DNA of 64,000 bases, from positions 45,398,842 through 45,462,841 of the forward strand of contig OW386294.2 in NCBI GenBank assembly GCA_936432065.2, in the 5' to 3' direction. Of the stretch, positions 53,034-63,189 are shown piece after piece. The notes under the pieces are model-generated. The model saw nothing but the letters and a program-made list of their open reading frames with translations, was not told where the DNA came from and searched no databases. Made by a program: the position numbers and the translations under genes. Positions within the stretch are counted from its first letter, which is position 1. Each line of letters starts with the position of its first letter. This DNA comes from Rutpela maculata. Its lineage: Eukaryota > Arthropoda > Insecta > Coleoptera > Cerambycidae.

Positions 53034-55541
53034 CCCATCCTAATTTCTTCAAACCCATGCTAATTTGCTCAAACCTCAGATAAATTTTCAAACCTCATAA
53101 ATTTTCGTTCGGATTCATCAAACCCATCCTAATTTCGTCAAACCCATGCTAATTTTGTCAAACCTCACATAAATTTTCAAACCTCACATAAATTTTCGTT
53201 CGGTTTCATCAAACCCATCCTAATTTCTTCAAACCCATGCTAAATTGCTCAAACCTCACATAAATTTTCAAACCACATAAATTTTCGTTCGGTTTCATCA
53301 AACCCATCCTAATTTCTTCAAACCCATGCTAAATTGCTCAAACCTCAGATAAATTTTCAAACCACATTAATTTTCGTTCGGTTTCATCAAACCCATCCTA
53401 ATTTCGTCAAACCCATGCTAAATATGTCAAACCTCACATAAATTTTCAAACTACATAAATTTTCGTTCGGTTTCATCAAACCCATCCTAATTTCTTCAAA
53501 CCCATGCTAAATTGCTCAAACCTCAGATAAATTTTCAAACCTCACATAAATTTTCGTTCGGTTTCATCAAACCCATTCTAATTTCTTCAAACCCATGCTA
53601 AATTGCTCAAACCTCACATAAATTTTCGTTCGGATTCATCAAACCCATCCTAATTTCGTCAAACCCATGCTAAATATGTCAAACCTCACATAAATTTTCA
53701 AACCACATAAATTTTCGTTCGGTTTCATCAAACCCATCCTAATTTCTTCAAACCCATGCTAAATTGCTCAAACCTCACATAAATTTTCAAACCACATAAA
53801 TTTTCGTTCGGTTTCATCAAACCCATCCTAATTTCTTCAAACCCATGCTAAATTGCTCAAACCTCAGGTAAATTTTCAAACCACATAAATTTTCGTTCGG
53901 TTTCATCAAACCCATCCTAATTTCGTCAAACCCATGCTAAATATGTCAAACCTCACATACATTTTAAAACCACATAAATTTTCGTTCGGTTTCATCAAAC
54001 CCATCCTAATTTCTTCAAACCCATGCTAAATTGCTCAAACCTCACATAAATTTTCAAACCACATAAATTTTCGTTCGGTTTCATCAAACCCATCCTAATT
54101 TCTTCAAACCCATGCTAAATTGCTCAAACCTCACATAAATTTTCGTTCGGATTCATCAAACCCATCCTAATTTCGTCAAACCCATGCTAATTTTGTCAAA
54201 CCTCACATAAATTTTCAAACCTCACATAAATTTTCGTTCGGTTTCATCAAACCCATCCTAATTTCTTCAAACCCATGCTAAATTGCTCAAACCTCACATA
54301 AATTTTCGTTCGGATTCATCAAACCCATCCTAATTTCGTCAAACCCATGCTAAATATGTCAAACCTCACATAAATTTTCAAACCACATAAATTTTCGTTC
54401 GGTTTCATCAAACCCATCCTAATTTCTTCAAACCCATGCTAAATTGCTCAAACCTCAGGTAAATTTTCAAACCACATAAATTTTCGTTCGGTTTCATCAA
54501 ACCCATCCTAATTTCGTCAAACCCATGCTAATTTTGTCAAACCTCACATAAATTTTCAAACCTCACATAAATTTTCGTTCGGTTTCATCAAACCCATCCT
54601 AATTTCTTCAAACCCATGCTAAATTGCTCAAACCTCACATAAATTTTCGTTCGGATTCATCAAACCCATCCTAATTTCGTCAAACCCATGCTAAATATGT
54701 CAAACCTCACATAAATTTTCAAACCACATAAATTTTCGTTCGGTTTCATCAAACCCATCCTAATTTCTTCAAACCCATGCTAAATTGCTCAAACCTCAGG
54801 TAAATTTTCAAACCACATAAATTTTCGTTCGGATTCATCAAACCCATCCTAATTTCGTCAAACCCATGCTAAATATGTCAAACCTCACATAAATTTTCAA
54901 ACCACATAAATTTTCGTTCGGTTTCATCAAACCCATCCTAATTTCTTCAAACCCATGCTAAATTGCTCAAACCTCAGGTAAATTTTCAAACCACATAAAT
55001 TTTCGTTCGGTTTCATCAAACCCATCCTAATTTCGTCAAACCCATGCTAAATATGTCAAACCTCACATACATTTTAAAACCACATAAATTTTCGTTCGGT
55101 TTCATCAAACCCATCCTAATTTCTTCAAACCCATGCTAATTTGCTCAAACCTCAGATAAATTTTCAAACCTCATAAATTTTCGTTCGGTTTCATCAAACC
55201 CATCCTAATTTCGTCAAACCCATGCTAAATATGTCAAACCTCACATAAATTTTCAAACCACATAAATTTTCGTTCGGTTTCATCAAACCCATCCTAATTT
55301 CTTCAAACCCATGCTAAATTGCTCAAACCTCAGATAAATTTTCAAACCTCACATAAATTTTCGTTCGGTTTCATCAAACCCATCCTAATTTCTTCAAACC
55401 CATGCTAAATTGCTCAAACCTCACATAAATTTTCGTTCGGATTCATCAAACCCATCCTAATTTCGTCAAACCCATGCTAATTTTGTCAAACCTCACATAA
55501 ATTTTCAAACCTCACATAAATTTTCGTTCGGTTTCATCAAA

Positions 55542-55609
55542 CCCATCCTAATTTCTTCAAACCCATGATTGCTCAAACCTCACATAAATTTTCGTTCGGA
55601 TTCATCAAA
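55542..55609 (+). repeat. 68-bp satellite A short monomer with 4-bp loss
   Basis: A short (72-bp type) T unit in which CCCATGCTAAATTGCTC has become CCCATGATTGCTC, losing 4 bp. I saw it nowhere else. The unit still ends GGATTC and is followed by a G-type monomer, so the HOR order is otherwise intact. Confidence 0.88.
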
Positions 55610-57954
55610 CCCATCCTAATTTCGTCAAACCCATGCTAAATATGTCAAACCTCACATAAATTTTCAAACCACATAAATTTTCGTTCGGTTTCATCAAACC
55701 CATCCTAATTTCTTCAAACCCATGCTAAATTGCTCAAACCTCAGGTAAATTTTCAAACCACATAAATTTTCGTTCGGTTTCATCAAACCCATCCTAATTT
55801 CTTCAAACCCATGCTAATTTGCTCAAACCTCAGATAAATTTTCAAACCTCATAAATTTTCGTTCGGTTTCATCAAACCCATCCTAATTTCGTCAAACCCA
55901 TGCTAAATATGTCAAATCTCACATAAATTTTCAAACCACATAAATTTTCGTTCGGTTTCATCAAACCCATCCTAATTTCTTCAAACCCATGCTAAATTGC
56001 TCAAACCTCAGATAAATTTTCAAACCTCACATAAATTTTCGTTCGGTTTCATCAAACCCATCCTAATTTCGTCAAACCCATGCTAAATATGTCAAACCTC
56101 ACATAAATTTTCAAACCACATAAATTTTCGTTCGGTTTCATCAAACCCATCCTAATTTCTTCAAACCCATGCTAAATTGCTCAAACCTCACTTAAATTTT
56201 CAAACCACATAAATTTTCGTTCGGTTTCATCAAACCCATCCTAATTTCTTCAAACCCATGCTAATTTGCTCAAACCTCAGATAAATTTTCAAACCTCATA
56301 AATTTTCGTTCGGTTTCATCAAACCCATCCTAATTTCGTCAAACCCATGCTAAATATGTCAAACCTCACATAAATTTTCAAACCACATAAATTTTCGTTC
56401 GGTTTCATCTAACCCATCCTAATTTCTTCAAACCCATGCTAAATTGCTCAAACCTCAGATAAATTTTCAAACCTCACATAAATTTTCGTTCGGTTTCATC
56501 AAACCCATCCTAATTTCTTCAAACCCATGCTAAATTGCTCAAACCTCACATAAATTTTCGTTCGGATTCATCAAACCCATCCTAATTTCGTCAAACCCAT
56601 GCTAATTTTGTCAAACCTCACATAAATTTTCAAACCTCACATAAATTTTCGTTCGGTTTCATCAAACCCATCCTAATTTCTTCAAACCCATGCTAAATTG
56701 CTCAAACCTCACATAAATTTTCGTTCGGATTCATCAAACCCATCCTAATTTCGTCAAACCCATGCTAAATATGTCAAACCTCACATAAATTTTCAAACCA
56801 CATAAATTTTCGTTCGGTTTCATCAAACCCATCCTAATTTCTTCAAACCCATGCTAAATTGCTCAAACCTCAGGTAAATTTTCAAACCACATAAATTTTC
56901 GTTCGGTTTCATCAAACCCATCCTAATTTCGTCAAACCCATGCTAATTTTGTCAAACCTCACATAAATTTTCAAACCTCACATAAATTTTCGTTCGGTTT
57001 CATCAAACCCATCCTAATTTCTTCAAACCCATGCTAAATTGCTCAAACCTTACATAAATTTTCGTTCGGATTCATCAAACCCATCCTAATTTCGTCAAAC
57101 AAATGCTAAATATGTCAAACCTCACATAAATTTTCAAACCACATAAATTTTCGTTCGGTTTCATCAAACCCATCCTAATTTCTTCAAACCCATGCTAAAT
57201 TGCTCAAACCTCAGGTAAATTTTCAAACCACATAAATTTTCGTTCGGATTCATCAAACCCATCCTAATTTCGTCAAACCCATGCTAAATATGTCAAACCT
57301 CACATAAATTTTCAAACCACATAAATTTTCGTTCGGTTTCATCAAACCCATCCTAATTTCTTCAAACCCATGCTAAATTGCTCAAACCTCACATAAATTT
57401 TCAAACCACATAAATTTTCGTTCGGTTTCATCAAACCCATCCTAATTTCTTCAAACCCATGCTAAATTGCTCAAACCTCAGGTAAATTTTCAAACCACAT
57501 AAATTTTCGTTCGGTTTCATCAAACCCATCCTAATTTCGTCAAACCCATGCTAAATATGTCAAACCTCACATACATTTTAAAACCACATAAATTTTCGTT
57601 CGGTTTCATCAAACCCATCCTAATTTCTTCAAACCCATGCTAATTTGCTCAAACCTCAGATAAATTTTCAAACCTCATAAATTTTCGTTCGGTTTCATCA
57701 AACCCATCCTAATTTCGTCAAACCCATGCTAAATATGTCAAACCTCACATAAATTTTCAAACCACATAAATTTTCGTTCGGTTTCATCAAACCCATCCTA
57801 ATTTCTTCAAACCCATGCTAAATTGCTCAAACCTCAGATAAATTTTCAAACCTCACATAAATTTTCGTTCGGTTTCATCAAACCCATCCTAATTTCTTCA
57901 AACCCATGCTAAATTGCTCAAACCTCACATAAATTTTCGTTCGGATTCATCAAA

Positions 57955-58064
57955 CCCATCCTAATTTCGTCAAACCCATGCTAATTTTGTCAAACCTCAC
58001 ATAAATTTTCAAACCTCACATAAATTTTCAAACCTCACATAAATTTTCGTTCGGTTTCATCAAA
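57955..58064 (+). repeat. 110-bp satellite A monomer with an extra sub-repeat
   Basis: This G-type unit has three CCTCACATAAATTTTC segments in a row instead of two. It has gained exactly one 19-bp sub-repeat. It is the reciprocal of the losses at 35,664 and 52,965 and lies about 0.6 kb from the edge of the array. Confidence 0.93.
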
Positions 58065-58671
58065 CCCATCCTAATTTCTTCAAACCCATGCTAAATTGCT
58101 CAAACCTCACATAAATTTTCGTTCGGATTCATCAAACCCATCCTAATTTCGTCAAACCCATGCTAAATATGTCAAACCTCACATAAATTTTCAAACCACA
58201 TAAATTTTCGTTCGGTTTTATCAAACCCATCCTAATTTCTTCAAACCCATGCTAAATTGCTCAAACCTCAGGTAAATTTTCAAACCACATAAATTTTCGT
58301 TCGGTTTCATCAAACCCATCCTAATTTCTTCAAACCCATGCTAATTTGCTCAAACCTCAGATAAATTTTCAAACCTCATAAATTTTCGTTCGGTTTCATC
58401 AAACCCATCCTAATTTCGTCAAACCCATGCTAAATATGTCAAACCTCACATAAATTTTCAAACCACATAAATTTTCGTTCGGTTTCATCAAACCCATCCT
58501 AATTTCTTCAAACCCATGCTAAATTGCTCAAACCTCAGATAAATTTTCAAACCTCACATAAATTTTCGTTCGGTTTCATCAAACCCATCCTAATTTCTTC
58601 AAACCCATGCTAAATTGCTCAAACCTCACATAAATTTTCGTTCGGATTCATCAAACCCATCCTAATTTCGT

Positions 58672-58675
58672 CAAA
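58672..58675. other. Junction of satellite A and satellite B
   Basis: Satellite A is intact up to TTTCGTCAAA, the end of part 1 of a G-type monomer. From the same CAAA onward the sequence is satellite B (CAAAAGTTCCTAG). The four bases CAAA fit both families, so the break lies within 58,672-58,675. There is no unique filler, no transposon remnant and no gradual decay on either side. The next identical B phase point is at 58,949, exactly 277 bp on, so B starts in register. Confidence 0.95.
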
Positions 58676-58948
58676 AGTTCCTAGTCATGACTTTTCTGGG
58701 CGAAAAGGTGTCTTGGGAAAATCTCGTAAAACCCACCGTTACCGAAAAAACTCACTTCAAAATGCATTTTTGCTATTTGATCATTTGAAGTAAACGTACA
58801 CTATATTTTGTTGAGTCGAATACAACGTTCTATGTATGCTTGTAAATGATTCGTATTGAATGTTTAACTCGATTCAAAAATGTGCTTTTACTATGCGATA
58901 ACATGGTAAAACATGCTTTAACGTCGTCGAATCAAAAAATGTTGTTAA

Positions 58949-59225
58949 CAAAAGTTCCTAGTCATGACTTTTCTAGGCGAAAAGGTGTCTTGGGAAAATC
59001 TCGTAAAACCCACCTTTATCGAAAAAACTCACTTCAAAATGCATTTTTGCTATTTGATCATTTGAATTAAACGTTCATTCTACTTTGTTGATTCGAATAC
59101 ATTGTTCTATAGAAGCTTGTATATGATTCGTACTGAATGTTTAAATCGATTCAGAAATGTGCTGTTACGATCCGATGACATGGTAAAACATGCTTTAACG
59201 TCGTCGAATCAAAAAATGTTGTTAA
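58949..59225 (+). repeat. Satellite B reference monomer spanning an a-to-b change
   Basis: The unit runs from one CAAAAGTTCC to the next. Its halves show the shared core (TCTAGGCGAAAAGG, TCTTGGGAAAATCTCG, CACTTCAAAATGC, TTTGATCATTTGAA) and a variable linker. In b linkers the sequence reads GATTCGAATACATTG, then TATAGAAGCTTGTATATG, then AAATCGATTCAG. In a linkers it reads GAGTCGAATACAACG, then TATGTATGCTTGTAAATG, then AACTCGATTCAAA. The b linker creates HindIII (AAGCTT) and ClaI (ATCGAT) sites, which would separate the subfamilies on a digest. Confidence 0.9.
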
Positions 59226-59953
59226 CAAAAGTTCCTAGTCATGACATTTCTAGGCGAAAAGGTCTCTTGGGAAAATCTCGTAAAACCCACCGTTATGGAA
59301 AAAACTCACTTCAAAATGCATTTTTGCTATTTGATCATTTGAAGTAAACGTACACTATACTTTGTTGAGTCGAATACAACGTTCTATGTATGCTTGTAAA
59401 TGATTCGTATTGAATGTTTAACTCGATTCAAAATTGTGCATTTACTATCCGATGACATGATAAAACATGCTTTAACGTCGTCGAATCAAAAAATGTTGTT
59501 AACAGAAGTTCCTAGTCATGAATTTTCTAGGCGAAAAGGTCTCTTGGGAAAATCTCGTAAAACCCACCGTTACCGAAAAAACTCACTTCAAAATGCATTT
59601 TTGCTATTTGATCATTTGAAGTAAACGTTGATTCTACTTTGTTGATTCGAATACATTGTTCTATAGAAGCTTGTATATGATTCGTACTGAATGTTTAAAT
59701 CGATTTAGAAATGTGCTGTTACGATCCGATGACATGGTAAAACATGCTTTAACGTCGTCGAATCAAAAAATGTTGTTAACAAAAGTTCCTAGTCATGACT
59801 TTTCTAGGCGAAAAGGTCTCTTGGGGAAATCTCGTAAAACCCACCGTTATGGAAAAAACTCACTTCAAAATGCATTTTTGCTATTTGATCATTTGAAGTA
59901 AACGTACACTATACTTTGTTGAGTCGAATACAACGTTCTATGTATGCTTGTAA

Positions 59954-62147
59954 ATGATTCGTATTGAATGTTTAACTCGATTCAAAATTGTGCATTTACT
60001 ATCCGATGACATGATAAAACATGCTTTAACGTCGTCGAATCAAAAAAGGTTGTTAACAGAAGTTCCTAGTCATGAATTTTCTAGGCGAAAAGGTCTCTTG
60101 GGAAAATCTCGTAAAACCCACCGTTATGGAAAAAACTCACTTCAAAATGCATTTTTGCTATTTGATCATTTGAAGTAAACGTACACTATACTTTGTTGAG
60201 TCGAATACAACGTTCTATGTATGCTTGTAAATGATTAGTATTGAAAGTTTAACTCGATTCAAAAATGTGCTTTTACTATGCGAAGACATGGTAAAACATG
60301 CTTTAACGTCGTCGAATCAAAAAATGTTGTTAACAAAAGTTCCTAGTCATGACTTTTCTGGGCGAAAAGGTGTCTTGGGAAAATCTCGTAAAACCCACCG
60401 TTATCGAAAAAACTCACTTCAAAATGCATTTTTGTTATTTGATCATTTGAAGTAAACGTTGATTCTACTTTGTTGATTCGAATACATTGTTCTATAGAAG
60501 CTTGTATATGATTCGTACTGAATGTTTAAATCGATTCAGAAATGTGCTGTTACGATCCGATGACATGGTAAAACATGCTTTAACGTCGTCGAATCAAAAA
60601 ATGTTGTTAACAAAAGTTCCTAGTCATGACTTTTCTGGGCGAAAAGGTGTCTTGGGAAAATCTCGTAAAACCCACCGTTACCGAAAAAACTCACTTCAAA
60701 ATGCATTTTTGCTATTTGATCATTTGAAGTAAACGTACACTATATTTTGTTGAGTCGAATACAACGTTCTATGTATGCTTGTAAATGATTCGTATTGAAT
60801 GTTTAACTCGATTCAAAAATGTGCTTTTACTATGCGATAACATGGTAAAACATGCTTTAACGTCGTCGAATCAAAAAATGTTGTTAACAAAAGTTCCTAG
60901 TCATGACTTTTCTAGGCGAAAAGGTGTCTTGGGAAAATCTCGTAAAACCCACCTTTATCGAAAAAACTCACTTCAAAATGCATTTTTGCTATTTGATCAT
61001 TTGAAGTAAACGTACACTATACTTTGTTGAGTCGAATACAACGTTCTATGTATGCTTGTAAATGATTCGTATTGAATGTTTAACTCGATTCAAAATTGTG
61101 CATTTACTATCCGATGACATGATAAAACATGCTTTAACGTCGTCGAATCAAAAAAGGTTGTTAACAGAAGTTCCTAGTCATGAATTTTCTAGGCGAAAAG
61201 GTCTCTTGGGAAAATCTCGTAAAACCCACCGTTATGGAAAAAACTCACTTCAAAATGCATTTTTGCTATTTGATCATTTGAAGTAAACGTACACTATACT
61301 TTGTTGAGTCGAATACAACGTTCTATGTATGCTTGTAAATGATTAGTATTGAAAGTTTAACTCGATTCAAAAATGTGCTTTTACTATGCGAAGACATGGT
61401 AAAACATGCTTTAACGTCGTCGAATCAAAAAATGTTGTTAACAAAAGTTCCTAGTCATGACTTTTCTGGGCGAAAAGGTGTCTTGGGAAAATCTCGTAAA
61501 ACCCACCGTTATCGAAAAAACTCACTTCAAAATGCATTTTTGTTATTTGATCATTTGAAGTAAACGTTGATTCTACTTTGTTGATTCGAATACATTGTTC
61601 TATAGAAGCTTGTATATGATTCGTACCGAATGTTTAAATCGATTCAGAAATGTGCTGTTACGATCCGATGACATGGTAAAACATGCTTTAACGTCGTCGA
61701 ATCAAAAAATGTTGTTAACAAAAGTTCCTAGTCATGACTTTTCTGGGCGAAAAGGTATCTTGGGAAAATCTCGTAAAACCCACCGTTATCGAAAAAACTC
61801 ACTTCAAAATGCATTTTTGTTATTTGATCATTTGAAGTAAACGTTGATTCTACTTTGTTGATTCGAATACATTGTTCTATAGAAGCTTGTATATGATTCG
61901 TACCGAATGTTTAAATCGATTCAGAAATGTGCTGTTACGATCCGATGACATGGTAAAACATGCTTTAACGTCGTCGAATCAAAAAATGTTGTTAACAAAA
62001 GTTCCTAGTCATGACTTTTCTAGGCGAAAAGGTCTCTTGGGAAAATCTCGTAAAACCCACCGTTACCGAAAAAACTCACTTCAAAATGCATTTTTGCTAT
62101 TTGATCATTTGAAGTAAACGTTGATTCTACTTTGTTGATTCGAATAC
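59954..62147 (+). repeat. Satellite B four-monomer (1,108-bp) higher-order repeat
   Basis: Linker subtypes from 59,954 run a2, a3, b, a1 and then a2, a3, b again, so the pattern repeats after 4 x 277 = 1,108 bp (59,954/61,062, 60,231/61,339, 60,487/61,595). The a2 and a3 units look the same in both copies. The two b units differ slightly (GTACTG/GTACCG, GGTGTC/GGTATC, TTACCG/TTATCG). After the second b, the order breaks into a run of b units (61,595, 61,872, 62,149), so the HOR is not maintained across the whole array. Confidence 0.8.
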
Positions 62148-62272
62148 ATTGTTCTATAGAAGCTTGTATATGATTCGTACTGAATGTTTAAATCGATTCA
62201 GAAATGTGCTGTTACGATCCGATGACATGGTAAAACATGCTTTAACGTCGTCGAATCAAAAAATGTTGTTAA

Positions 62273-62547
62273 CAAAAGTTCCTAGTCATGACTTTTCTGG
62301 GCGAAAAGGTGTCTTGGGAAAATCTCGTAAAACCCACCGTTACCGAAAAAACACTTCAAAATGCATTTTTGCTATTTGATCATTTGAAGTAAACGTACAC
62401 TATATTTTGTTGAGTCGAATACAACGTTCTATGTATGCTTGTAAATGATTCGTATTGAATGTTTAACTCGATTCAAAAATGTGCTTTTACTATGCGATAA
62501 CATGGTAAAACATGCTTTAACGTCGTCGAATCAAAAAATGTTGTTAA
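62273..62547 (+). repeat. Satellite B monomer with a 2-bp deletion (275 bp)
   Basis: Near 62,351 the sequence reads CGAAAAAACACTTC where other units have CGAAAAAACTCACTTC. The loss shifts the open frame of this unit, which then ends after 76 codons with a different tail. It is the only unit in the visible array that departs from 277 bp. Confidence 0.93.
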
Positions 62548-63189
62548 CAAAAGTTCCTAGTCATGACTTTTCTAGGCGAAAAGGTGTCTTGGGAAAATCT
62601 CGTAAAACCCACCTTTATCGAAAAAACTCACTTCAAAATGCATTTTTGCTATTTGATCATTTGAAGTAAACGTTCATTCTACTTTGTTGATTCGAATACA
62701 TTGTTCTATAGAAGCTTGTATATGATTCGTACCGAATGTTTAAATCGATTCAGAAATGTGCTGTTACGATCCGATGACATGGTAAAACATGCTTTAACGT
62801 CGTCGAATCAAAAAATGTTGTTAACAAAAGTTCCTAGTCATGAATTTTCTAGGCGAAAAGGTCTCTTGGGAAAATCTCGTAAAACCCACAGTTATCGAAA
62901 AAACTCACTTCAAAATGCATTTTTGCTATTTGATCATTTGAATTAAACGTTCATTCTACTTTGTTGATTCGAATACATTGTTCTATAGAAGCTTGTATAT
63001 GATTCGTACTGAATGTTTAAATCGATTCAGAAATGTGCTGTTACGATCCGATGACATGGTAAAACATGCTTTAACGTCGTCGAATCAAAAAATGTTGTTA
63101 ACAAAAGTTCCTAGTCATGACTTTTCTAGGCGAAAAGGTCTCTTGGGAAAATCTCGTAAAACCCACCGTTATGGAAAAAACTCACTTCA

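Larger units (their letters stand above)
49990..58670 (+). repeat. Edge-proximal part of satellite A with private mutations
   Basis: Beyond the 8,605-bp duplication the array keeps the same subtypes but carries point changes that I did not see elsewhere. They are at 50,007 (ATCGAAC), 51,535 (CAGACC), 53,368 (CATTAA), 53,452 (CTACAT), 55,917 (AAATCTC), 56,410 (ATCTAAC), 57,051 (CTTACAT), 57,101-57,102 (AAACAAATG) and 58,219 (GGTTTTATC). Two sub-repeat indels (52,965 and 57,955) and a 4-bp loss (55,542) also lie here. I see no duplication of several kilobases in this part. Confidence 0.7.
1..58675 (+). repeat. Satellite A: 89/91/72-bp tandem array
   Basis: One uninterrupted head-to-tail array, all units in the same orientation, running off the left edge of the window. 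The basic monomer starts CCCATCCTAATTTC, continues through CCCATGCTAA and CCTCACATAAATTTTC, and ends in a conserved TTTTCGTTCGG box followed by TTCATCAAA. Monomers are 89 or 91 bp, with a recurrent 72-bp form. From the length I estimate 650-690 monomers. Stop codons recur in the TAA-rich sub-repeats and no long open frame exists. No inserted transposon, inversion or unique sequence was seen. High identity, HOR structure and purity fit the interior of a centromeric or pericentromeric satellite. That location is inference, because nothing in the window shows a kinetochore or heterochromatin function directly. Confidence 0.97.

Noticed and set aside
1..58675. CRISPR array, because of short regularly spaced repeats
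   Set aside because: The supposed spacers are repeats themselves, the unit has no palindromic direct repeat with unique spacers, there are no cas genes, and higher-order structure is present. It is satellite DNA.
1..58675. CENP-B box in the TTTTCGTTCGG segment
   Set aside because: The known core pattern TTCG-N4-A-N2-CGGG is not met: after TTCG the required A and the CGGG are missing. The satellite B monomer also lacks CGGG in the right place.
1..58675. Degenerate telomere repeat (plant CCCTAAA type) suggested by AAACCCATCCTAA and AAACCCATGCTAA
   Set aside because: Only AAACCC and CTAA fragments match, the period is about 20 bp and not 7, and no perfect CCCTAAA tandem run occurs anywhere in the array. 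A distant origin cannot be excluded but is not supported.
58672..58948. Satellite B as a diverged form of satellite A
   Set aside because: Apart from AT-richness and short words such as AAAACCCAC, I found no collinear similarity. Period, composition and motifs differ.
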